Part shown: one piece after another, positions 1-7,718 of the stretch
How positions within the stretch are numbered: position 1 is the stretch's first letter
Layout: every line of letters begins with the position of its first letter
From: Synechococcus sp. CBW1107
GTDB lineage: Bacteria; Cyanobacteriota; Cyanobacteriia; PCC-6307; Cyanobiaceae
DNA: 64,000 bases
Assembly: GCF_015841355.1 (NCBI RefSeq)
Contig: NZ_CP064908.1
Coordinates: forward strand, 434,001 to 498,000
Direction: 5' to 3'
Made by a program: the position numbers and the translations under genes
Notes under the pieces: generated by a model
Databases searched by the model: none
Told to the model about the DNA's origin: nothing
Seen by the model: only the letters and a program-made list of their open reading frames with translations

Positions 1-782
1 ACGGCGGCGCGATCCGCTACCGCTCCCGGGTCACCCGTGTGCTGATCGAGGGCGGCAAAGCCGTGGGGGTGGAGCTGGCGGGTGGTGAAACGATCCGGGC
101 CCGACGGGTGATCTCCAACGCCACCCGCTGGGACACCTTCGGCGGGCTGGTGGAGGAGGCCCAGGTGCCGGCCGCCGAGCACACCTGGCGGCGGCGTTAC
201 AAGGCCTCGCCCTCGTTCCTGTCCCTGCATCTGGGAGTGAACGCTGAGGTGATCCCCGCAGGCAGCCACTGCCACCACCTGCTGCTGGAGGACTGGAGCG
301 CGATGGAGGCGGAGCAGGGCACGATCTTCGTCTCGATTCCAACCCTGCTCGATCCGGCGCTGGCACCGCAGGGGAAGCACATCGTCCATGCCTTCACTCC
401 CTCGAACCTGGAGGCCTGGCAGGGGCTCTCCCCCAGCGACTACCGGACGCAGAAACAGGCGGCAGCCGATCGCCTGATCCTCCGGCTCGAGCAGATCCTG
501 CCCGGCCTGGGGGCAGCGATCAGCCATCGGGAAGTGGGCACTCCCCGCAGCCACCGGCGCTTCCTCGGGCGTCACCAGGGCAGCTATGGACCGGTGCCGG
601 CCCTGCGCCTGCCGGGGCTGCTGCCGATGCCCTTCAACCGCAGCGGGATCCCCGGGCTCTATCTGGTGGGTGATTCCTGCTTTCCCGGCCAGGGGCTGAA
701 CGCAGTGGCGTTCAGTGGCTTCGCCTGCGCCCACCGGGTGGGTGCCGATCTGGGCCTCAACCCCTGGGCCCTGCCGGCGTGA
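1..782 (+). CDS. crtH: Carotenoid isomerase, C-terminal part (5' end outside window)
   Basis: The reading frame is open from base 3 and ends at TGA 780-782, so about 259 C-terminal residues are visible. The end carries the flavoprotein signature LVGDSCFPGQGLNAVAFSG, which is typical of the FAD-binding C-terminus of CrtISO/CrtH and related phytoene-desaturase-like enzymes. The family converts poly-cis-lycopene to all-trans-lycopene in the carotenoid pathway. The N-terminal dinucleotide-binding fold lies upstream of the window. The next small gene follows on the same strand. A related amine-oxidase-fold desaturase is the main alternative, but the conserved tail favours the isomerase. Confidence 0.85.
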   Translation, partial: GGAIRYRSRVTRVLIEGGKAVGVELAGGETIRARRVISNATRWDTFGGLVEEAQVPAAEHTWRRRYKASPSFLSLHLGVNAEVIPAGSHCHHLLLEDWSAMEAEQGTIFVSIPTLLDPALAPQGKHIVHAFTPSNLEAWQGLSPSDYRTQKQAAADRLILRLEQILPGLGAAISHREVGTPRSHRRFLGRHQGSYGPVPALRLPGLLPMPFNRSGIPGLYLVGDSCFPGQGLNAVAFSGFACAHRVGADLGLNPWALPA

Positions 783-892
783 GCCGTCCTGAAGGGCCCG
801 TAACGCCGGCTGAGCCGGAAACCCGACCCCGCCACGCTCGCGCCCCCTCAGGCCCGCTCCATAGGGTGAGCGCCATTGATGTCGATGTCGTC

Positions 893-1126
893 ATGGGCCC
901 CGTCCCCACCCCCAACCACGAGGATCTGGCCCGCTACCTGGAGCAGAACGACGCTCTCAGCAAGCCCTGGCTGATGCTGCAGCTGCGCATGAGCCGGCTC
1001 AGGGAAGAGAAGGAGTCCCTCGGTGCCGATGAATACCTGCGCCGGGTGCAGGACGCCCACAACGACCTGATGCGTCTGGGAACCTTCTGGCGGGGCCGCG
1101 AAGCCGAACTGTTCGGCCACAGCTGA
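893..1126 (+). CDS. Conserved small cyanobacterial protein, unknown function
   Basis: A 77-residue, mostly helical, charged protein with no signal peptide or membrane segment. The frame stays open upstream to the end of crtH, but the upstream part is low-complexity Pro/Arg-rich sequence. The ATG at 893 is preferred because the ordered part (ending FWRGREAELFGHS) begins just after it. It sits between crtH and a membrane protein on the same strand, 7 bases before the latter. I recognise the pattern as a picocyanobacterial hypothetical but know no function. Confidence 0.6.
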   Translation: MGPVPTPNHEDLARYLEQNDALSKPWLMLQLRMSRLREEKESLGADEYLRRVQDAHNDLMRLGTFWRGREAELFGHS

Positions 1127-1133
1127 TCCCTCC

Positions 1134-1703
1134 ATGGTCTCCAACCCGCCAGGAGAGCCCCCGCATCAGCCCCAGACCTACCCGGTGGCTCCGCTGATTC
1201 GCTTCACCCTGCTGGGGCTGTATCTCGCCCTGGTGCTGCCCCTGCCGCTGCTGGCCACACCACCGTTGCGGCCGTTGGTCACGGCCGCCCTGCCGCTGGG
1301 CTTCATGCTGATGGTCGCTCTGCTCAGCGAGCGGGTCAGGCTTGATCGCGACGGCATCACGGTCGGCCATCCTCCCTGGTGCGCCTGGCTGCTGCGCCGG
1401 GGGTGGCAGCTGCCCTGGAGTCAGCTGGAGTCTTTGACCAGCCTGGCCACGAGCCAGGGAGGGCGGGTCCATTACCTGCGCTGCCGCGATGGCCGCCGCC
1501 TGCTGCTGCCCCAGCGGGTGGACCGCTTCCCCGCCTTCCTGCTGCAGGTGCAACGCACCAGCGGTCTGGATCTCTCGGCCGTGGGCAGGATCTCCCCAGC
1601 CTGGACCTACTGGGCTCTGGCCGGTCTCTCACTGGCCATGCTGGTGGGGGAGCTGGTGGTGATCACCACCCTGACCATGACCTCTGTCCCCAGTCCGGTC
1701 TGA
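1134..1703 (+). CDS. Membrane protein with a PH-like cytoplasmic region, unknown function
   Basis: A 189-residue protein with hydrophobic segments near residues 21-42 and 47-66, a soluble central part (about 67-145) rich in beta-strand patterns, and a third membrane helix near 157-180. Two N-terminal helices followed by a compact beta-rich segment resemble bacterial PH-domain membrane proteins. That is a fold-level guess, not a recognised family. It starts 7 bases after the preceding small gene, so it is probably cotranscribed. It ends 13 bases before the convergent response regulator gene. Confidence 0.65.
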   Translation: MVSNPPGEPPHQPQTYPVAPLIRFTLLGLYLALVLPLPLLATPPLRPLVTAALPLGFMLMVALLSERVRLDRDGITVGHPPWCAWLLRRGWQLPWSQLESLTSLATSQGGRVHYLRCRDGRRLLLPQRVDRFPAFLLQVQRTSGLDLSAVGRISPAWTYWALAGLSLAMLVGELVVITTLTMTSVPSPV

Positions 1704-1716
1704 AGCGAGCAGGACG

Positions 1717-2454
1717 TCAGCTGGCTCCGGCAGCCTGGGTTCGCACCCCACCGGCCGGGCTGAGCGAGGGTTCAGAGGCTTCCGGGAGGGTTTCGAGGCT
1801 GAAGCGGTAGCCCTGCTGGCGCACGGTTTCGATGCCACCTCCTTCGCCAAGACCGGCCAGCTCGAGCTTGCGGCGCAGGGTGAGCACCTGGGTGTCGACG
1901 GAGCGGGGTCCGCCGCTGAACGGGGGCCAGGCCATGCGCAGCAGCTCCTGGCGGCTGCGCACCATGCCCGGAGGCATCAGCAGGGCACAGAGCAAAGCGA
2001 ATTCCCTTGGACTGAGCTCCACGGGTTGATCGCGCAGGGTCACCTGGCGCAGCAGCAGGTGCACTTCCAGCGGACCGACGCAGACGCGCTCCTGCAGGCC
2101 GCTGCCGCTGCGGCGCAGCAGGCTGCGGCAGCGGGCCGCCAGCTCCTCCAGACCGAAGGGCTTGCGCAGCACATCGTCGGCACCGGCATCGAGAAGAGAC
2201 ACCACAGGATCAGCGCCGCTGCGGGCCGTGAGCACCATCACCGGGCAGCGCAGATGGGCCGCCAGGCGCAGGGCGGTGCTCTCTTCAAGCAGTTCGGCGC
2301 TCACCAGCAGATCGGGGGTCTGGTCGTCGCAGAGCTGAAGGGCTTCGGAAGCGGTGGCGACAGCGGCAGCCAGGTAACCGTCCTGACGCAGCCTCTGGGC
2401 GAGAACCGTGCGCAGGGTTGGATGGGGGTCGACAACCAGGACACGCTTGAGCAT
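1717..2454 (-). CDS. OmpR/PhoB-type response regulator with atypical receiver
   Basis: A 245-residue protein with an N-terminal receiver domain (about 3-115) and a C-terminal winged-helix DNA-binding domain (about 135-230, with the patterns LSPREFALL and VDTQVLTLRRKL). The receiver keeps Thr76 and Lys98. The usual phosphoacceptor Asp is replaced by Ala53 (context LLVSAEL), and the acidic pair near the N-terminus is reduced to one Asp9 (VVDPHP). Phosphorylation-independent or alternatively controlled DNA binding is therefore likely. The ATG at 2454 places the start exactly at the receiver; upstream in-frame sequence has no domain. It is divergent from the gene at 2630, with about 175 bases between them. 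No histidine kinase lies next to it. Confidence 0.88.
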   Translation of the reverse strand: MLKRVLVVDPHPTLRTVLAQRLRQDGYLAAAVATASEALQLCDDQTPDLLVSAELLEESTALRLAAHLRCPVMVLTARSGADPVVSLLDAGADDVLRKPFGLEELAARCRSLLRRSGSGLQERVCVGPLEVHLLLRQVTLRDQPVELSPREFALLCALLMPPGMVRSRQELLRMAWPPFSGGPRSVDTQVLTLRRKLELAGLGEGGGIETVRQQGYRFSLETLPEASEPSLSPAGGVRTQAAGAS

Positions 2455-2629
2455 CGCTGACCCACCGGTACGCGGCTCCAGCGTCAGCTTGACGGGAGTG
2501 GGATCACTGGAATCCGGCTTTGGTGTGAGCTCCACACGCGGCCACGGTTGAGTCCCTAGGCTACCCGATACACCCCGGGAGCAGTCGGTATCTATCGATG
2601 CCACCCCCGCCCAGACAGCCTGTGCCCCC

Positions 2630-2896
2630 ATGACCGCGCTGCAGAATCCGGACGCCATTCGTCACTTTCAGTCGATCTGTGACGCCTGCCAGGACCTGGC
2701 CAGCCGCTACCACAGCCCGTCCGAACTCAGGCTCTACGCCGATGGCTATCTGCACGCCCTGCGCCGCAGTTCCGTGCTGCAACCTCTGGATCAGCGCCGC
2801 CTCGAAGACCTGATCGACCGCTGGATCATGGACCCTTCCAGCTTCATCGGCCCCGACGGCAACCTCAGCACCCTGTTCGAGAACAGCCGCAACTGA
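2630..2896 (+). CDS. DUF6761-like conserved cyanobacterial protein
   Basis: An 88-residue soluble protein with a strongly patterned centre (SELRLYADGYLHAL; LIDRWIMDPSSFIG) that I associate with a cyanobacteria-wide small family labelled DUF6761. No catalytic motif, signal peptide or membrane segment is visible. It is divergent from the response regulator gene. Its function is unknown, and the family number is from memory. Confidence 0.75.
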   Translation: MTALQNPDAIRHFQSICDACQDLASRYHSPSELRLYADGYLHALRRSSVLQPLDQRRLEDLIDRWIMDPSSFIGPDGNLSTLFENSRN

Positions 2897-2959
2897 ACGG
2901 TCGCAGCTGCTCTCTGGGCCGGCGACAGCGGATCGATGCCGGGTGCCCGGGGAGAATTC

Positions 2960-3283
2960 CTAGCTGGCCAGGGCCACGGTGAGCGTTTCGCGAAGCTCTC
3001 CGGAGTTGTACATCTCGATCAGGATGTCGGACCCGCCGATGAACTCACCGTTGACATACACCTGAGGAATGGTGGGCCAGTCCGAATACTCCTTGATGCC
3101 CTGGCGGATCTCCTGATCGGAGAGCACATCGAAGGTTTCGAACGGCAGGCCCAGGGAGTTGAGGATCTGAACCACGTTGTTGGAGAACCCGCATTGGGGC
3201 ATCAGCTTCGAGCCCTTCATGAACACCACGATCGGGCTGCTGCTCAGGAGGCTGTCGATGCGTTGCTTGACGGAGCTGTCCAT
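2960..3283 (-). CDS. grxD: Monothiol glutaredoxin, Grx4 family (CGFS type)
   Basis: A 107-residue protein with the hallmark CGFS active site at residues 31-34, a following TIPQVYVNGEFIGG segment (the cis-Pro and glutathione-binding loop) and the family's usual length. CGFS glutaredoxins bind a 2Fe-2S cluster with glutathione and act in iron-sulfur transfer and iron sensing, often with BolA partners. ATG 3283 is chosen because upstream in-frame sequence is a non-conserved hydrophobic stretch. It lies 47 bases downstream of the bolA gene on the same strand, matching the known BolA-Grx partnership. Confidence 0.95.
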   Translation of the reverse strand: MDSSVKQRIDSLLSSSPIVVFMKGSKLMPQCGFSNNVVQILNSLGLPFETFDVLSDQEIRQGIKEYSDWPTIPQVYVNGEFIGGSDILIEMYNSGELRETLTVALAS

Positions 3284-3330
3284 GGATGCCAGGGATGAAA
3301 AGATGGGAAGAGTGAGGAGGAGCGGAAGGA

Positions 3331-3573
3331 TCAACCCACCCCGACGGGTGTTGTGGTCTGCAGCGCCAGAGCGTGGATGGCCTCGCTGGCCAGTTCCCGG
3401 CGCAGGGCGGCGTAAACGAGCTGGTGCTGCTTGATCCTCGAAAGACCGGCGAAGGCGGAGGACACCACTTTCACCTGGAGATGGTCGCCACCACCGGTGA
3501 GATCCTCGACCTCCACCTCGGCATCAGGGAGGCTGGCGCAGATCGCTTCCTTCACCTGCTCCGATTGCACCAT
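3331..3573 (-). CDS. bolA: BolA family protein
   Basis: An 80-residue protein of the BolA/IbaG type. It has an N-terminal helix, the segment [20 protein letters not shown], a helical [17 protein letters not shown] and a C-terminal strand ending [10 protein letters not shown]. The conserved His in the GGDH context and the KQHQLVY helix are the family's ligand-bearing features. BolA proteins form 2Fe-2S heterodimers with CGFS glutaredoxins, and the next gene downstream encodes one. ATG 3573 is preferred over an in-frame start at 3591 because it gives the usual short N-terminus. Confidence 0.9.
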   Translation of the reverse strand: MVQSEQVKEAICASLPDAEVEVEDLTGGGDHLQVKVVSSAFAGLSRIKQHQLVYAALRRELASEAIHALALQTTTPVGVG

Positions 3574-3628
3574 GACCGGGAATCCATCCACACGAAATGG
3601 AATCTAGAAGCCGGAGCGCCCAGCTGCC

Positions 3629-4177
3629 TTACGGAGTGGCCGGAGCGTCGCTCACGGCGGTGTAAGGGATCGTGGCGAAGCCGAGTTCCACCAGGGTCTG
3701 GTAGGCGCGACGCCCTTCCTCGCGGGTCGGAGTCATCACCTTCACCACCTCCACCAGAAGGGGCACGGCCACCTCCGGCTGGTTCTGGCGGCGCAGCAGG
3801 GCCGCCAGACGCAGGTTGGACTGGGCCAGCAGCTCAAGCGACTCACGGCCCTTCTGGTCCATCTCGCGGGGAATGCGCGCATCGAGGCCACGGAAGGAGC
3901 CGCTCAGATCGCGATAGAAGCCGAGCAGCTTCAGGCTGGCATCCCTGGCCTGGTCGTAGTCCTTGCGGGCGGAGGCCAGATCGCCACGGGCCACGGCTGC
4001 ATCACCCCGGCTGAGGAGATCCCTGACGGCCTGGAGGTTGAAAGTGCCCGCCGAACCCTCGAGCACCTTTGGGGGCTCACCCTGGGCCTGAATGGGCAGG
4101 ATCGGGGCTAGGGGGAACAGGGTTGCCGCCAGGGCAAGCCCGAGGGCAACGGAGGGCCGGCGCACGGAAGACAACAC
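3629..4177 (-). CDS. Exported TPR-like helical protein, unknown function
   Basis: A 182-residue protein with an N-terminal signal peptide (Arg-rich start, hydrophobic core to about residue 25, likely cleavage after the Ala-Gln-Ala near 31). After it comes an all-helical region with repeats that look like TPR (around AARGDLASARKDYDQA and LLAQSNLRLAALLRRQ). It therefore probably works in the periplasm or thylakoid lumen. It lies 17 bases after plsC and 55 bases before bolA on the same strand, so it may belong to one transcription unit. No enzymatic motif is seen. Confidence 0.7.
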   Translation of the reverse strand: MLSSVRRPSVALGLALAATLFPLAPILPIQAQGEPPKVLEGSAGTFNLQAVRDLLSRGDAAVARGDLASARKDYDQARDASLKLLGFYRDLSGSFRGLDARIPREMDQKGRESLELLAQSNLRLAALLRRQNQPEVAVPLLVEVVKVMTPTREEGRRAYQTLVELGFATIPYTAVSDAPATP

Positions 4178-4194
4178 CGAAAGTTCGTCGGACT

Positions 4195-4962
4195 CTACGG
4201 GGAAGCGAAGGGACGCCCCACAGCGCTGCGGGCCGCTTCTTCAGCTGATTGCATCGCCGCCGCCAGCCGATCGTTCAGGGCATGGACCGCGGCGCGTCCG
4301 CCATCCCCCTCCACCGCCAGGGCAGGGGCAAAGGCCAGGGCAGCCCGGCTCCTGCAGCCCGGGGACGCCTGGCTGTAGCCGATCCCCACCGGGACCACCT
4401 GCACAGCCACCCCCTGACTGGCGGCCAGGACCGCCAGTCGTCCCAGACCCTGCTGCAAGCGGATCGGTTCATCCTGGCGGCGGATCCGTCCCTCGGGGAA
4501 CACCACCAACTGCTCCGAAGCGGCCAGCAGGTCGACGGCGTACCGAAGAGAGCTGGTGCCCGGCCGTCCCTGGTCGATCGGGAAGCACCCCAGACGGTCG
4601 AGAAACCAGCCCTGGATCCCCCTCATCTCCGTGACGGTGACCATGAAGCGGCAATCGCGGCCACTGATCCGGCGGCCGGCGGCGTAAGGCAGGAGCAGGG
4701 CGTCCCAGCGGGCCCGATGGGTGGGGGCCAGCAGCACCGGACCCGCCAGGGGCAGGTGCTCGGATCCCAGCACCTCGATCGAGCTGAAGAACCCCGGCAG
4801 GGCCAGGTCCTGGGTCACCAGCATCGCCAGCGGGGACAACACGGGACTGATGCCGCTGCAGACGCGGCTCTCCCGGGCCGCCAGGCTGGAGCGGAGCTTC
4901 GGCCCGGTCCTCGGTGGTCCCTCGATCACGTCCGTCGTCTCGGCTGTCACCAGAAGCCGCAT
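4195..4962 (-). CDS. plsC: 1-acyl-sn-glycerol-3-phosphate acyltransferase (PlsC-like)
   Basis: A 255-residue acyltransferase of the PlsC family, which transfers a fatty acyl group to lysophosphatidic acid in membrane lipid synthesis. The catalytic HX4D motif reads HRARWD. The FPEGR block ([11 protein letters not shown]) and the following region VVPVGIGY are in the expected order and spacing. The first 40 residues are not obviously conserved, so a shorter start is possible. It is divergent from pdxJ and heads the minus-strand group plsC - TPR protein - bolA - grx. Confidence 0.87.
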   Translation of the reverse strand: MRLLVTAETTDVIEGPPRTGPKLRSSLAARESRVCSGISPVLSPLAMLVTQDLALPGFFSSIEVLGSEHLPLAGPVLLAPTHRARWDALLLPYAAGRRISGRDCRFMVTVTEMRGIQGWFLDRLGCFPIDQGRPGTSSLRYAVDLLAASEQLVVFPEGRIRRQDEPIRLQQGLGRLAVLAASQGVAVQVVPVGIGYSQASPGCRSRAALAFAPALAVEGDGGRAAVHALNDRLAAAMQSAEEAARSAVGRPFASP

Positions 4963-5111
4963 CCGCCAATCGCAGCAAACTAGAGGGGGCCGCCGGGCTT
5001 CGTTTCCGAGCGCGGGCAGTTGCCTCTGCGGTTGCGAGCGGCCCGATGACGCCCCCTGGAGGGCCGGAGCCGATCCATAGGATCAGGCTCCATCGAGCGC
5101 ATCCGCCGACC

Positions 5112-5861
5112 ATGGCCAGCCTTGGCGTGAACATCGATCACATCGCCAACGTGCGCCAGGCGCGCCGGGCCCGGGAACCGGATCCGGTCACCCTGGCGCT
5201 GCTGGCGGAGCTGGGAGGCGCCGATGGAATCACGGTGCATCTGCGCGAAGACAGGCGCCACATCCAGGAGCGCGACGTGGAGTTGCTGCGGGCCACGGTG
5301 CGCAGCCGACTCAACCTGGAGATGGCGGCCACACCTGAGATGGAGGCGATCGCCCTGCGGATCCGCCCGGACATGGTGACCCTGGTGCCGGAACATCGCC
5401 GGGAGGTCACCACCGAAGGCGGACTCGACGTGGAGAGCCAGCTCGGCACGCTCCAGGCCCTGGTGGGCCGGCTGCAGGGCTCCGGCATTCCCGTGAGCCT
5501 GTTCGTGGATCCGGAGGTCACCCAGCTGGAGGCCAGCCGTGCCAGCGGCGCCCGCTGGGTGGAGCTGCACACCGGCGCCTACGCCGAAGCCGACTGGGCT
5601 GAGCAGCCGCGGGAACTGGCGCGGCTCGAAGAAGGCTGCTTCGTGGCCCGCTCCCTCGGGTTGCGGGTCAATGCCGGCCACGGGCTCACCTATCAGAACG
5701 TGGAGCCGATCGCCGCGATCGAGGGGATGGAGGAGCTGAACATCGGCCACACGATCGTGGCCAGGGCCCTGGCGGTGGGATTGCAGAACGCGGTGAGGGA
5801 GATGCGCGCCCTGATTCAGAATCCACGCCGCGATCCCCTGTTCAGCGGCAGCACCCCATGA
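5112..5861 (+). CDS. pdxJ: Pyridoxine 5'-phosphate synthase
   Basis: A 249-residue protein starting with the PdxJ signature [18 protein letters not shown] and continuing with [20 protein letters not shown], and the C-terminal [11 protein letters not shown] and [12 protein letters not shown]. PdxJ condenses 1-deoxy-xylulose 5-phosphate with 3-amino-2-oxopropyl phosphate to give pyridoxine 5'-phosphate, the last step of the DXP-dependent vitamin B6 route. ATG 5112 is at the conserved N-terminus and the length is usual for the family. The stop overlaps the start of ycf54 by 4 bases (ATGA), implying translational coupling. Confidence 0.97.
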   Translation: MASLGVNIDHIANVRQARRAREPDPVTLALLAELGGADGITVHLREDRRHIQERDVELLRATVRSRLNLEMAATPEMEAIALRIRPDMVTLVPEHRREVTTEGGLDVESQLGTLQALVGRLQGSGIPVSLFVDPEVTQLEASRASGARWVELHTGAYAEADWAEQPRELARLEEGCFVARSLGLRVNAGHGLTYQNVEPIAAIEGMEELNIGHTIVARALAVGLQNAVREMRALIQNPRRDPLFSGSTP

Positions 5862-6196
5862 GCGCCTCCCCGACCACCACCTATCACTTCATCGCCGCCA
5901 GTGAGCGATTCCTGACGGACGAGGAACCCCTGGAGGAGGTGCTGCGAGAGCGGGTGCGCAATTATGGCGAAGTGGGCAAGCCGATCGATTTCTGGCTGCT
6001 CAGGCGCCCGGCCTTTCTGCGCGCCCCCGAATTGTCGGCCGTGGCCGCCACGGTTCCCGATCCCGCGGCCGCGGTGGTCTCCACCGACCCCAAATTCATC
6101 GATTTCCTCAAGCTGCGTCTGGAATTCGTGGCCAAAGGCAGCTTTGAAGCCCCCAGCTCCACGATTGCGGACCCCCTGGCCCAGCAGGCCGGCTGA
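5858..6196 (+). CDS. ycf54: Ycf54, Mg-protoporphyrin IX monomethyl ester cyclase subunit
   Basis: A 112-residue protein with the Ycf54 pattern: [32 protein letters not shown], the PAFLRAPEL block, and [17 protein letters not shown]. Ycf54 is needed for accumulation and activity of the aerobic cyclase (AcsF/CycI) that makes the fifth ring of chlorophyll. The gene overlaps pdxJ by 4 bases, so the two are cotranscribed. The gene downstream converges 5 bases away. Confidence 0.92.
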   Translation: MSASPTTTYHFIAASERFLTDEEPLEEVLRERVRNYGEVGKPIDFWLLRRPAFLRAPELSAVAATVPDPAAAVVSTDPKFIDFLKLRLEFVAKGSFEAPSSTIADPLAQQAG

Positions 6197-6201
6197 GCCG
6201 C

Positions 6202-6393
6202 TCAGGCCGGCTGCTTCTGCTTGGTGACCATCCAGCCATCCAGCAACTGCAGCTGGACCGGATTGAGGGCGGCATCAGCGAGCAGCCGCTCCCTCAGACG
6301 TGCGACATCATCGGGATGCAGCTCTCCATTCGTCTGCCAGTGGAGATCCGTGGTGATCAAGGTGTTGACGTGCTGACGTCGGGATCGGTTCAT
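6202..6393 (-). CDS. Small hypothetical protein
   Basis: A 63-residue soluble protein with the segment HPDDVARLRERLLADAAL followed by LQLLDGWMVTKQKQ. It is short and helical, and I recognise no family. ATG 6393 gives the start; an alternative GTG lies 8 codons downstream. It converges on ycf54. The longer in-frame extension upstream runs antisense into the next gene and is not believed. Confidence 0.5.
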   Translation of the reverse strand: MNRSRRQHVNTLITTDLHWQTNGELHPDDVARLRERLLADAALNPVQLQLLDGWMVTKQKQPA

Positions 6394-6505
6394 GCTCTCA
6401 GCTTGAAGGTGACCTGAGCGACATGAAATCCAAGGATTTTCTAGAGAGATCCGCTGGATGTGTCCCCGATCGCGTCCCCCTCCTGTCGCGCGGATCATCG
6501 GCGGC

Positions 6506-6847
6506 TCAGAACAGACCGAGGAAACGGCGCCGTGGTTCCGGTTCCCCCTCGCCTGCCCTGGGCGCGCGCCCCTGCCCCCCGTCCTGCTGGTAACGGGGAA
6601 GGTTGTCGCCGATGGTGAGCAGGGCTTCCTTGTTCTTCCACCAGATCCAGTCGCGAATCGGTGGCGTCGCCAGCAGATCCTCGCGGCTGAGCCCCAGACC
6701 GAGCTTGCGCGAGGCGTCCACCAGCACCTCGACCATCGCCTCACCGTCACGGCAGCGGGCCAGCGCTTCATTGGTGCGTTTCGCCCCGTTCAGGGCCTTC
6801 ACCAGCGCCTGCACTCTCTGGGACACCGGCAAGGAAGCAGGATTCAT
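6506..6847 (-). CDS. Nif11-like helical protein, unknown function
   Basis: A 113-residue protein. Residues about 8-60 resemble a Nif11-type helical domain (a run of short helices ending LGLSREDLLATPPIRDW). They are followed by the Trp-rich IWWKNKEALLTIGDN and a low-complexity Gly/Arg tail. Nif11-like domains occur in cyanobacteria alone and as leader peptides of modified peptides. Here there is no double-Gly cleavage site or Cys-rich core, so it is unlikely to be a peptide precursor. The similarity is weak. Confidence 0.55.
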   Translation of the reverse strand: MNPASLPVSQRVQALVKALNGAKRTNEALARCRDGEAMVEVLVDASRKLGLGLSREDLLATPPIRDWIWWKNKEALLTIGDNLPRYQQDGGQGRAPRAGEGEPEPRRRFLGLF

Positions 6848-7007
6848 CGGACCCCAGCGGCATGATCCGGACCGTACCAGCTGCAGATGGCCAACGAAGG
6901 CTCGTTGCCGGCGCCGATCGCCCTCCGGCTGAGAGAACGGGCTGACAGAAGTGGAGATCAGAGGTCACACTGGATCCAGCGCAGTTCCTCTTCGGCGCAC
7001 CTGTTGC

Positions 7008-7688
7008 ATGGCGTCCCCACCGCAGTCCCTTCATCACTGGGTGATCGGTGACGTCCATGGCTGCGCCTCCGCTCTCCAGGACCTGATCAGCCGACTGCCC
7101 GTCAGCGGCCGACTGATCTTCTGCGGTGATCTGATCAATCGAGGGCCCCAGATCGAGCGAACCATGCTCCTGGCCTGGGACCTGGTGGAGCAGGGACGGG
7201 CGGTCTGGTTGCGGGGCAACCACGAGCAGAACCTGCTCATGGCCCTCCGCAGGCAACGGGATATCAGCGATCCGGCCCTGGCGGGCTCCGACACCTACCG
7301 GCAGCTGGGCAGCCGTCAGTGCCGCCTCTGGCGCGAAAGGCTGGAGAGCCTTCCCCTGGCCTACTGGGGCAAGGGCTGGGTGGCCACCCATGCCGGCTTC
7401 GATCCCGGCAGCTGGCTGCCCGACCTCTCGATCCGTCATCCCTTCTGGAGTCGATACGACGGCCGCTTCGGGGACGTGATCATTGGCCACACCCCCGTGG
7501 ATCGGGTGGAGCGCAGTGCCAACGGCATCGTCAAGATCGACACCGGCGCCTGCTACGGCGGACGGCTCAGCGCCTACTGCCCGGAAACCGGCGATCTGAT
7601 CAGCGTGCCAGGCCTGCGCAGCATCGAGGCACAGCTGCCGGCCGCGGGCCAGGGCCGTTCGTCCAGGGCAGTGGCCGGCTCCCGCTGA
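7008..7688 (+). CDS. Calcineurin-like metallophosphoesterase (PrpE/ApaH-type serine/threonine phosphatase fold)
   Basis: A 226-residue protein with the full metallophosphatase motif set: GDVHG near the N-terminus, GDLINRG, GNHEQ, THAGF and GHTP, in order and at normal spacing. Such enzymes use two metal ions to hydrolyse phosphoesters or diadenosine polyphosphates. Family members include PrpA/PrpB phosphatases and ApaH, and the substrate here cannot be told from sequence. ATG 7008 starts 11 codons before the GDVHG motif. It lies 30 bases before recC on the same strand, so it may share its promoter. Confidence 0.88.
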   Translation: MASPPQSLHHWVIGDVHGCASALQDLISRLPVSGRLIFCGDLINRGPQIERTMLLAWDLVEQGRAVWLRGNHEQNLLMALRRQRDISDPALAGSDTYRQLGSRQCRLWRERLESLPLAYWGKGWVATHAGFDPGSWLPDLSIRHPFWSRYDGRFGDVIIGHTPVDRVERSANGIVKIDTGACYGGRLSAYCPETGDLISVPGLRSIEAQLPAAGQGRSSRAVAGSR

Positions 7689-7718
7689 CGGCGACCTCGT
7701 CCTGATCATGGCGATCCG

